Shown piece by piece: positions 17,862 to 27,052 of a stretch of DNA of 64,000 nucleotides. Origin of the DNA: Myxococcota bacterium. Its GTDB lineage: Bacteria; Myxococcota_A; Polyangia; Polyangiales; Polyangiaceae. The stretch spans positions 51,027 through 115,026 of the forward strand of contig CAUJEM010000110.1 in NCBI GenBank assembly GCA_963169915.1. The letters run 5' to 3'. Positions within the stretch are counted from its first letter, which is position 1; each line of letters begins with the position of its first letter. Made by a program: the position numbers and the translations under genes. The notes below the pieces were generated by a model, which saw nothing but the letters and a program-made list of their open reading frames with translations, was not told the DNA's origin and made no database searches.

Positions 17862-20450
17862 ATGGCGGGGCGCGACACGCCGGTCATGCAGCAGCACGCG
17901 CGCGCCAAGCGCGCCTACCCTGGCGCGATCGTGTTCTTTCGCCTCGGGGACTTCTACGAGATGTTCGGGCAAGACGCGGTGGAGGCGGCTGGGCTCTTGG
18001 AGCTGACCTTGACCAGCCGCAACAAGGGCAAGCCCGATGAGGTGCCCATGGCGGGGGTGCCGCACCACTCGGCGCACGTCTACATCGCACGCCTGTTGGC
18101 GCTCGGACGCAGCGTGGCCCTCTGCGAGCAGCTGGCCGACCCCGCCAAGACGCGCGGGCTCGTCCCGCGCGAGGTGACGCGGGTGCTCACCCCGGGGCTC
18201 GTCACCGCCGAGGAGTACCTCACCGACGCCCGCCATCACTGGCTGGCGGTCGTGGAGCTCGTCGACGCTGCGGTGGGGATCGCGCTGCTGGATCTGTCCA
18301 CCGGCACGCTCGAGGCGACGGAGCTGGGGGATCTGAGCGCCGCGCTCGCCGAGCTGGCCAGCGCGGAGCCGCGCGAGCTGCTGCTCGCGGGGAGCGCTGA
18401 GCTGCGCGCCTCGGCGGAGCAGGCGCTCGGGCTCGTCTTGCCCAAGGTCAGCCTCCGCGCGGACGTCGAGCTCAGCGAGCGCGAGGCGCAGGCGGAGCTC
18501 GACGAGCTGCTACGAGACGCCGCCGCGCTGGGGCCGCTCGCGCAGCGGGCAGCGGCGCGCGCGCTGAGGCACGCTCGGGCCTGCAATCCGGGCGTCGAGC
18601 TGCCGGTGCGCAGGCTCGGGCGCTGGAGCCCGGACGTCCACCTCGCGCTCGACGCCACCGCGCAGGCGCACCTCGAGCTGACCCATGGCGCCTCGGGGGA
18701 CGACGGCACCTCGCTGCTCACGGTGCTCGACCACACCTCGAGCCCCGCCGGGGCGCGGCTCCTGCGGCGGCGCTTGCTCGCCCCGCTGCGGGACGTCGCG
18801 CGAATTCGGCGGCGGCTCGACGCCGTGGAGAGCCTCGTGAACGCCGAGGCCTTGCGGGAGGCGCTGTCCAAGGTCCTGCGCGGCCTCGGGGATCTGGAGC
18901 GCGTGGTGACGCGCGCGAGCTTCGGGGAGGCCTCGCCGCGGGATCTCGGGGTGCTGCGGGACGGCCTCGCCGTCGCGGCGCGGGCGGTCGAGCTCCTGAG
19001 CGAGCTGCCGCCTCAGGAGCAGCAGCTCCACGGGCTCTCCGAGGAGCAGCCGGTGGAGCTGCTCCCGGAGCTCCGCGAGCTGCTCACGCGCGCGTTGAAC
19101 GACCAGCCTCCGCCGCGGCTCGCGGAGGGCGCTGGGCTCCGCGTGGGCTTCGACGCCGAGCTGGACCGCCTGCAGGCGCTGGCGCAGCAGGGCGCCGAGC
19201 ACATGGTCGCGCTCGAAGAGCGCCTCAGGCAGCAGACCGGGATTGGCTCGCTCAAGGTGCGGTACACGCGCGTCTTCGGCTGGTACATCGAGGTGTCACG
19301 CTCGAAGGGCGACAAGGTCCCCGGTGACTTCCGTCGGAAGCAGACGGTCGCCGCGGGGGAGCGCTACACCACGGTGGAATTGGACGAGCTGGCCGAGCAG
19401 GTCGCGAGCGCGGACGAGCGTTACCGGGAGCTCTCCCTCCAGCGCTTCCGTGAGCTCCTGGCCGCCGTGCGCGCGGCGGAGGCGCCGGTGCGCGCGCTGG
19501 TCGAGCGCTGTGCGCGCTGGGACGTCAGCGCGAGCTTGGCCACCGTCGCGCACCGCTTCGACTACGTGCGCCCACAGGTGGACGACGGCACGGAGCTGGA
19601 CGTCCGGGACGGGCGTCACCCGGTCGTGGAGCGCCTGGCGGCGCGAGGTCGCTTCGTCCCCAATGACGTCTCGCTCAGCGTGGACGGAGAGCGCCTGTGG
19701 CTGGTGACGGGACCCAACATGGCGGGCAAGAGCACGCTCCTGCGTCAGACGGCCTTGCAGGTCATCTTGGCGCAGATGGGGAGCTTCGTGCCGGCGCGCG
19801 CGGCGCGTATCGGGGTGGTCGATCGGGTGTGCTCGCGCGTGGGCGCCAGCGACGATCTAGCGCGCGGTGAGAGCACCTTCATGGTGGAGATGCGCGAGAC
19901 GGCGGAGATCCTCCGGGTGGCCACGCGGAGGAGCCTGGTCATCTTGGATGAGATCGGTCGTGGGACGAGCACCTACGACGGCCTCGCCATCGCTTGGGGG
20001 GTCGCCGAGCACCTGGAGCGCGCCATCGGGTGCCGGACGCTCTTCGCCACGCACTATCATGAGCTGACGGCGCTGGCGGAGTCGAGCCGCCACGTCGCGA
20101 ACGTGAGCGTCAGCGCACGGGAGCAAGGCGAGGAGGTGGTCTTCTTGCACCGGCTCGTGCGGGGGGCCGCCAGCCGCAGCTATGGGGTCGCCGTCGCGCG
20201 CTTGGCGGGGCTGCCGGAGAGCGTCTTGGCGCGCGCGCGCGCGCTGCTGGCGAAGCTGGAGGCGGGGGAGGGCCCGCGCACCCTGGGCAGCGAGCCCGCC
20301 AAGCGGCAGCTCGGGCTCTTTGGCCCGTCCGCAGCGACCGCCGCGCTCGAGGCGGAGCTGACGGCGACGCTCCGAGAGACGGACGTCGATCGTCTCACGG
20401 GACTCGACGCGCTGGCGCTCATCGCGAAGCTCAAGGCCAAGCTCCGCTGA
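17862..20450 (+). CDS. mutS: DNA mismatch repair protein MutS
   Basis: Recognises base mismatches and small loops and recruits MutL. The 862-aa length is standard. The mismatch-reading Phe-x-Glu motif is in GDFYEMFG near residues 29-36. The ATPase domain has Walker A GPNMAGKST from about residue 617 and Walker B ILDEIGRGTSTYDG with Asp696/Glu697, plus the FATHYHEL switch near 728. The C-terminus is short and hydrophobic (LTGLDALALIAKLKAKL), like the family's tetramerising tail. It starts 10 bp after a lipoprotein gene and ends one base from convergent hrpB. mutL is not in the window. Confidence 0.98.
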   Translation: MAGRDTPVMQQHARAKRAYPGAIVFFRLGDFYEMFGQDAVEAAGLLELTLTSRNKGKPDEVPMAGVPHHSAHVYIARLLALGRSVALCEQLADPAKTRGLVPREVTRVLTPGLVTAEEYLTDARHHWLAVVELVDAAVGIALLDLSTGTLEATELGDLSAALAELASAEPRELLLAGSAELRASAEQALGLVLPKVSLRADVELSEREAQAELDELLRDAAALGPLAQRAAARALRHARACNPGVELPVRRLGRWSPDVHLALDATAQAHLELTHGASGDDGTSLLTVLDHTSSPAGARLLRRRLLAPLRDVARIRRRLDAVESLVNAEALREALSKVLRGLGDLERVVTRASFGEASPRDLGVLRDGLAVAARAVELLSELPPQEQQLHGLSEEQPVELLPELRELLTRALNDQPPPRLAEGAGLRVGFDAELDRLQALAQQGAEHMVALEERLRQQTGIGSLKVRYTRVFGWYIEVSRSKGDKVPGDFRRKQTVAAGERYTTVELDELAEQVASADERYRELSLQRFRELLAAVRAAEAPVRALVERCARWDVSASLATVAHRFDYVRPQVDDGTELDVRDGRHPVVERLAARGRFVPNDVSLSVDGERLWLVTGPNMAGKSTLLRQTALQVILAQMGSFVPARAARIGVVDRVCSRVGASDDLARGESTFMVEMRETAEILRVATRRSLVILDEIGRGTSTYDGLAIAWGVAEHLERAIGCRTLFATHYHELTALAESSRHVANVSVSAREQGEEVVFLHRLVRGAASRSYGVAVARLAGLPESVLARARALLAKLEAGEGPRTLGSEPAKRQLGLFGPSAATAALEAELTATLRETDVDRLTGLDALALIAKLKAKLR

Positions 20451-20451
20451 A

Positions 20452-23001
20452 CTAGGTGCGCCGCCTCGGCGCAGGCGGCGGCGGCGAGGCGGTGGCGCCG
20501 TCCTCGGGCCACGCGTGGCGAGGGTAACGGCGCATGAGCTCCCGACGGAGCGCGGGGTAGTGCCGCTGCCAAAACCCAGCCAGATCCGTGGTGATCTGGA
20601 CGGCGCGCTGGTTCGGTGCGAGCAGCTGGACGACGAGCGGGCAGCGCCCCCGCGCCAGCCTGGGTACCTCCCGCATGCCGAAGAAGTCCTGAAGGCGCGA
20701 CGCGACGTAGGGCGGCTGCCCCGGCTCGTAGTGGACGTGGAGGGTGCGCCCGCCCGGCAACGCGATCTGACGGGGCGCGTCGGCGTCCAGCGCGGCGCGC
20801 TGCACGGCGCTGAGCGTCGCGAGCAGGGCGTGCCCGAGGTCGAGCTCCGCCAGCTCGGCGAGCTGCGTGAGGCCCCGCGCCGCCTCCCGCAGCGCCGGCT
20901 CGACGAGGGGCTCTGCGGGCGGGGCGAGCCCGAGCTCCGGGACGTGCGCCGCGAGGAAGGAGATGCGGCCGGCGAGCCGCCGGAGGGCGTCTTGCGCCTC
21001 GCCGGTCGCGCCGCCGGCGGCCAAGGCGGCCCGGACGAGCAGCTCCGAGGCCGCCTCGGAGGCGCGTGCGGGGGCGCGGCTCTCCTCGATGACGACGGCG
21101 CCCACGCTCATCGTGCTGAGGCTCTCGACCCGTTCGCGCTCGGGGCTGTAGTAGAGCTCTTCACTGAACTGGCACAGCTCGAGCTCGAGCAGCCAGTCGG
21201 CCTGGAGGGCGCAGGCCGTCCGCACCACCAGGCTCCCGCGCCGCGCGCCGAGGCCGGAGTCCTCGACGGCGACGGCGAGCAGCAGCTCGGCGTCGCGGAC
21301 CACGCTCGCCTCGGCGAGGCGTGCGGTCGCGCCCGACGCGAGGACGAGCTCGCTGCCTCCCGGCTGGCGCCTGCGGGCGACGCGATCGGGGAAGGCCAGC
21401 AGCAGCGCCAGCGCTTCGGCGCGCTCACGCTGCGCGGCGTTCGTAGGGCGGGGCGCGCGGGCGCGCGCGCGACGCACGAGCTGACGCTGGGCTCGGTCCA
21501 CGGCGCGAGCGCTCTGGGCGTCGATCCCGAGGTGGTGGAGCCGGCGCGGATCGAACTGCGCGCGCCGCGCCTCGTCCAAGCGGGCACCGAGCTCCTCGAG
21601 ATCGGACGAGCCCCGCAGGTGCTCTGGCGGTCGAGCCCCGAAGCTCCGTGCCTCGAGCCGGAGATCGCGCTCGGAGAGCAGCGCGGCGATGAGCGTCCCC
21701 TGCTCGGGGATCCCCAGATCTTCCCCCGCGACGATGAGCCGCGCGAGCCTCGGCGCGACGGGCCAGTCGGCCATGCGCCGACCCACCGCGCTGAGCTGCC
21801 CGTCCGGCGTCGAGGCGCCGAGCAGCGTGAGGGTCTGCTCGGCCGCCCGGACCGCGCTCGCGGGCGGCGGGGTCAACCAGGGCAGCGCGTCGAAGCTCCG
21901 GACGCCGAGCGTGCGCAGGAGCAGCGCGGCCTCGGCCAGATCGGCGCGCTCGATCTCGGGGCTGGAGCGCGCCGGGCGCAGGGCCAGCTCCGCCTCTGCG
22001 TAGAGCCGGTGGACGTGCCCGGGCGCCGTCCGGCCGGCGCGGCCCGCGCGCTGCGCCGCGCTCGCGCGGCTGATCTTCCCCGTCGAGAGGCTCGTGACGC
22101 CGCTCCACGGGGAGACCGTCGCGACCCGCTCGAGCCCACTGTCGATGACCGTGGTGACGCCGGGGATGGTGACGCTGGACTCCGCCACGTTCGTCGCCAG
22201 CACGATCCGCCGGACGCTGCCGGGCTCGATGGCACGCGCCTGCTCCGTGAGCGGCATGTCGCCGTGCAGCGGCAAGGTGACGGCGCCGTGGGCCTCGCCG
22301 ATGGGCCCGACGAGCGCCGCCGCTCGGCGGATCTCGGCGGCGCCGGGCAGAAAGACGAGCAGATGCCCCTCGCTCGACCGCTGGAGGGCGGCCCGCACGG
22401 CGCCGGCGACCTGACGCTCGAGCGGGCGGTCGTCCGGGCGAGCGAGGTGCTCGATGGTGAGCGGGTGCTGCCGTCCCCGGCTCTGCAGGCGGAGCGCGCC
22501 GTCGAGGTGCGCGGTCAGCTCCTCGGCGTTCAGCGTGGCGCTGGCCACGATGAGCGCGAGCTCCGGGCGCGCGTCCTGCTGGAGCCTGCGCACGAGCGCC
22601 AGGCAGAGATCGGTGACGAGCTGACGCTCATGAAACTCATCGAGCATCACCACGCTGACGCCCGGCAGCTCCGGGGTCTCTCGTAGGCGCTGCAGGAGCA
22701 CCCCTGGGGTCAGATAGAGGAGGCGGGTGTCTGGCCCGCTCACGTCCTCGAAGCGGACCTGATAGCCGACCCGCTGCCCCACCCGCTCACCGAGCGCTTG
22801 GGCGACGTGGCGGGCCGCGAGCCTGGCTGCGATGCGCCGCGGCTCCGAGACCAAGATCTTCCCGGGCACGGCGTCGAGCAGCGCAGGGGGGACGCGCGTG
22901 GTCTTGCCGGCGCCTGGCTCGGCCTCCAGCACCAGCACGCGTCGCCGGGTGAGCTCCAGCAGGAGCTCGGGCAGGAGAGCATCGACGGGGAGGTGGGTCA
23001 C
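20452..23001 (-). CDS. hrpB: ATP-dependent helicase HrpB
   Basis: DEAH/RHA-type RNA helicase of the HrpB family, 849 aa, usual for the family. Motif I EAEPGAGKTTRVPPAL near residue 28, the DEAH variant MLDEFHERQ near 119-127, motif III SATLNAEE, motif V ATNVAESSVTIPGV and motif VI QRAGRAGRTAPG are all visible. The C-terminal HrpB domain (RRYPRHAWPEDG near the end) is present. It starts at a GTG and its stop lies one base from that of mutS. The cellular role of HrpB is poorly defined. Confidence 0.95.
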   Translation of the reverse strand: MTHLPVDALLPELLLELTRRRVLVLEAEPGAGKTTRVPPALLDAVPGKILVSEPRRIAARLAARHVAQALGERVGQRVGYQVRFEDVSGPDTRLLYLTPGVLLQRLRETPELPGVSVVMLDEFHERQLVTDLCLALVRRLQQDARPELALIVASATLNAEELTAHLDGALRLQSRGRQHPLTIEHLARPDDRPLERQVAGAVRAALQRSSEGHLLVFLPGAAEIRRAAALVGPIGEAHGAVTLPLHGDMPLTEQARAIEPGSVRRIVLATNVAESSVTIPGVTTVIDSGLERVATVSPWSGVTSLSTGKISRASAAQRAGRAGRTAPGHVHRLYAEAELALRPARSSPEIERADLAEAALLLRTLGVRSFDALPWLTPPPASAVRAAEQTLTLLGASTPDGQLSAVGRRMADWPVAPRLARLIVAGEDLGIPEQGTLIAALLSERDLRLEARSFGARPPEHLRGSSDLEELGARLDEARRAQFDPRRLHHLGIDAQSARAVDRAQRQLVRRARARAPRPTNAAQRERAEALALLLAFPDRVARRRQPGGSELVLASGATARLAEASVVRDAELLLAVAVEDSGLGARRGSLVVRTACALQADWLLELELCQFSEELYYSPERERVESLSTMSVGAVVIEESRAPARASEAASELLVRAALAAGGATGEAQDALRRLAGRISFLAAHVPELGLAPPAEPLVEPALREAARGLTQLAELAELDLGHALLATLSAVQRAALDADAPRQIALPGGRTLHVHYEPGQPPYVASRLQDFFGMREVPRLARGRCPLVVQLLAPNQRAVQITTDLAGFWQRHYPALRRELMRRYPRHAWPEDGATASPPPPAPRRRT
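20457..20473. terminator. perfect hairpin at the mutS/hrpB junction
   Basis: TGCGCCG at 20457-20463 and CGGCGCA at 20467-20473 form a perfect 7-bp stem with a 3-nt loop. It begins 6 bases after the mutS stop and lies within the last codons of hrpB. It could act as a bidirectional terminator for the two convergent genes. No T-run follows, so this is inference. Confidence 0.4.
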
Positions 23002-23081
23002 GAGCCGAGCGGAGGTTTCACCCAGAACCGGGCGCCGCGCTATCCCTCCGGAGCGGAGCCTGACAAACTGCGGGCGCCGAG

Positions 23082-25052
23082 ATGGAAGCGGGGCAGATCG
23101 TCGCAGGGCGCTACCGTTTGCGGCGGAGCGTGGGGCACGCCGCCACCCTGTGGCACGCCGAGGATCTGGAGCTCGGCAGAGACGTCGCGTTGAAGGTGCT
23201 CCGCGTGACGAGCGGCGCCGGCGTGGAGCGCTTTCTGCGCGAGGCAGCCATCTTGTCGAAGCTCAGAGACCCTCACGTGGTCGGCTACCTTGGGCAGGGG
23301 ATCACGGACGACAATCACCTCTACCTCGTCATGGAGTGGCTCGAGGGCGAGGATCTCGAGCGGTACTCCCGTCGGCGACGGCTGACGCTCGAGCAGATCC
23401 TGGGGGTGGCGCGCGGGGTCGCGCAGGGGCTCGACGCCCTCCACCAGCTCGGGGTGGTGCATCGAGACCTCAAGCCGAGCAACCTGCTCGTCACGCGGGG
23501 AGATCCCAGCCGGGTGGTCGTGCTCGATCTCGGCTTGGCGCGAGAGCCCAGCGAGGAGCCGCTGACCGCGTCCGGGGCCATGCTGGGCTCGGTCGGCTTC
23601 ATGGCGCCCGAGCAGATTGTGGCGAGCTCCTCCATCGACGCACGAGCCGATCTGTACGCGCTCGGCTGCGTGCTGTTTCAGCTGCTGACGGGTGAGCCCC
23701 CGCACGCCGGGCAACGTGGCGTCGCCGCGCTCGAGCGCACCGCCAGGGTCGCAGCGCCGTCCTTGGCCGAGCGCGCGCCTCAGACTCCAGAGGCGCTGGT
23801 GCGCTTGGTCGATGGCTTGCTGCGTCACGATCCGGAGGAGCGGATCGCCTCGGCCGCGCTGCTCTTGCAGCAGCTCTCGGCGCTGAGCTTGGCGGCGACC
23901 GGTGAGCACCTGCCGAGCGAGCGCTTGCACGTGCCGCCAGCGCCCGTAGGCGGCTCGCGCGTCCTGCTGGCCGCGCGGCTGGGCGCCGCCCCGGCTGAGG
24001 CGGGCGTGGTGCCGTCGCCTCACGAGCTGCGCCGCCTCGGAGCGCGCTGCGTCGCGCTCGAGGCGGAGTTCACGCTGTTCGACGTCGCCGCCGAGGCGCC
24101 CCTGGAGGAGCAGCTGACCGCGGGCCACGAGCTGGCGCTCATGCTCTCTGCGGCGGCGCCGGCGCTGCGGCTCGCGTTGGTGACGAGCTTGGCGCACGAG
24201 CTGGAGCACGCCGAGCGCCACGCTCGGCGCCTGCTCGCGCTGGAGGCCACGGGGCTCGCGCTGTGCGAGGTCAGCCGTAGCCTGCTGGCCGTCGTCGCCG
24301 GCCAGCCCGCGCCGGTGGGCGCAGCGCTCGGCCTGGTGGCGCCCCTGATGGGGCGCGACCGTGAGTGTCAGTACGTGTTGGCCAGCTACGAGCAGGTCCG
24401 GAGCGAGGCGGAGCCCTTCATGATCGTCCTTGGCGGGCGGCTCGGCGCAGGGAAGTCACGGCTGCTCACGGAGCTCTGCGTGCGGCTCCGGTCACGCGGG
24501 GCGCGCGTGCTGAGCGCCCCCGGTCAGGCGAGCCAGCGCCGGCGCGCGTACGCCTGGCGCCGCGCCTTGCTCGCGGCGCTCGGCCAGCCGGAGGGCACGG
24601 CGAGCGTGGGCGAGCCCTCCGACCTCCAGGCGCTGCGCGGGCTCACGGAGCACGCGCAGGAGCCCGCGCCGCTCGTGCTGCTCGTCGACCGTCTCGAGTG
24701 GGTCGATCCTTGGAGCGTCGCATGGCTGGAGCAGCTGCTGAGGGCGGAGGCACCCTGTCCCGTGCTCGTGGTGGGGGCGCTCAGCGACGCCGGGCGCACC
24801 TTGCACGCTGGGCTGCTCGCGCAGCGAGGGGTCCAAGAGCTGAGGCTGGGCCCGTTGGGGGTGGGGGCCGCGACGCGGCTGGCGCGAGCGCTGCTGGGTG
24901 AAGCCGCCGACGAGTCGGCGCTCACCTGGGTCGTCTCGCAGGCGCGCGGCCTCCCGCTGGCGCTCGAGCTGCTGGCGCCGAGCGCGTCGGCTCGGTGGGT
25001 GCCGAGCGCGGCAACCTTGCTCTTCAGCCTCGAACCCGGATCGCCCAGGTGA
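23082..25052 (+). CDS. Ser/Thr protein kinase fused to an AAA-type ATPase domain
   Basis: 656 aa. The N-terminal 270 residues are a PknB-like kinase: Lys38 in DVALKVL, VVHRDLKPSN as catalytic loop, DLG instead of DFG in VVLDLGLAR, and APE in FMAPEQI. The glycine loop reads SVGHAATLWHAED, so it has only one Gly where GxGxxG is normal. The C-terminal part has Walker A VLGGRLGAGKSRLL near residue 455 and a Walker B-like LVLLVDRLEWVDPWS near 535. It therefore resembles the AAA/STAND-type kinases common in myxobacteria, but lacks their long TPR tail. The last 29 bp overlap the convergent glycosyltransferase. Nothing indicates substrates. Confidence 0.88.
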   Translation: MEAGQIVAGRYRLRRSVGHAATLWHAEDLELGRDVALKVLRVTSGAGVERFLREAAILSKLRDPHVVGYLGQGITDDNHLYLVMEWLEGEDLERYSRRRRLTLEQILGVARGVAQGLDALHQLGVVHRDLKPSNLLVTRGDPSRVVVLDLGLAREPSEEPLTASGAMLGSVGFMAPEQIVASSSIDARADLYALGCVLFQLLTGEPPHAGQRGVAALERTARVAAPSLAERAPQTPEALVRLVDGLLRHDPEERIASAALLLQQLSALSLAATGEHLPSERLHVPPAPVGGSRVLLAARLGAAPAEAGVVPSPHELRRLGARCVALEAEFTLFDVAAEAPLEEQLTAGHELALMLSAAAPALRLALVTSLAHELEHAERHARRLLALEATGLALCEVSRSLLAVVAGQPAPVGAALGLVAPLMGRDRECQYVLASYEQVRSEAEPFMIVLGGRLGAGKSRLLTELCVRLRSRGARVLSAPGQASQRRRAYAWRRALLAALGQPEGTASVGEPSDLQALRGLTEHAQEPAPLVLLVDRLEWVDPWSVAWLEQLLRAEAPCPVLVVGALSDAGRTLHAGLLAQRGVQELRLGPLGVGAATRLARALLGEAADESALTWVVSQARGLPLALELLAPSASARWVPSAATLLFSLEPGSPR

Positions 25053-25740
25053 GCTTGCCCAGGCTCTTGAGCACGTTGGGGACACGCTTGAACAGGTTGA
25101 TGGAAGGGGGGCGCTTCTCCAGCACGCGGATGGGGATCTCTTGTACCCGCACGCCGCTCCGGTAGGCCCGGATCACCAGCTCGCTGGCGAACACGTCCTT
25201 GTCCACCAAGCAGCTCTCTACCACCGGCAGCAGCCTGGCGCGCCGAAAGGCCTTCAGCCCATGGGTGTCCGTCCCCTGAAAGCCGAGCAGGCCGCGGAGC
25301 ATCCCGGTGTAGACCACGCTCGCGACGTGCCGCAGCAAGGGGCGCTCGTCCTCCGCGCCGCCGATGAGCTTGCTGCCGATCACCAGCTCCACCTCGCCCG
25401 AGTCCAGCAAGCTGACAGCGCGCTGGTGAAAGTCGGCGTCGCACAGGTCGATCTCGTCGCAGAGGACCAGCTCTCCCCGGGCGGCCAGGATGCCCTCCCG
25501 CAGGGCGCGGCCATAGTTGGGCTCCCCCACCGAGAGCGTCCGCACCTCTGGATACTTCTCGCTGAGCTCTCGCGCGATGGCCACCGTGCGATCTCGAGAG
25601 CCGTTCTCCGCCAAGACCAGCTCGTAGTCCCAGCCGAGGGGCGCGAGGCGCTCGCGTAAGTCCACGACCGCGGCGCGCAAGATCCCCTCCTCGTTGAAGA
25701 TGGGGATGACGATGGTGATGCGGGGAGACGCTGAGGTCAT
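25024..25740 (-). CDS. family 2 glycosyltransferase (DPM1-like)
   Basis: 238-aa soluble GT-A glycosyltransferase. The N-terminal ITIVIPIFNEEGILRAAV, then ELVLAENGSRDRT and LVLCDEIDLCDADFH, correspond to the nucleotide-sugar binding strands and the acidic metal-site region. The middle GLLGFQGTDTHGLKAFRR and C-terminal VQEIPIRVLEKRPP match DPM1-like transferases. No transmembrane segment is visible. It lies 34 bp downstream of the FAD flavoprotein, so both probably act on a glycan or glycolipid. Its 3' end overlaps the convergent kinase gene by 29 bp. The sugar and acceptor are unknown. Confidence 0.88.
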   Translation of the reverse strand: MTSASPRITIVIPIFNEEGILRAAVVDLRERLAPLGWDYELVLAENGSRDRTVAIARELSEKYPEVRTLSVGEPNYGRALREGILAARGELVLCDEIDLCDADFHQRAVSLLDSGEVELVIGSKLIGGAEDERPLLRHVASVVYTGMLRGLLGFQGTDTHGLKAFRRARLLPVVESCLVDKDVFASELVIRAYRSGVRVQEIPIRVLEKRPPSINLFKRVPNVLKSLGKLTWAIRVRG

Positions 25741-25774
25741 GGGGGCGCTCGCCGGACGCTATGGAAGCCCCCGA

Positions 25775-27046
<1,272 letters not shown>

Positions 27047-27052
27047 GGGCGG

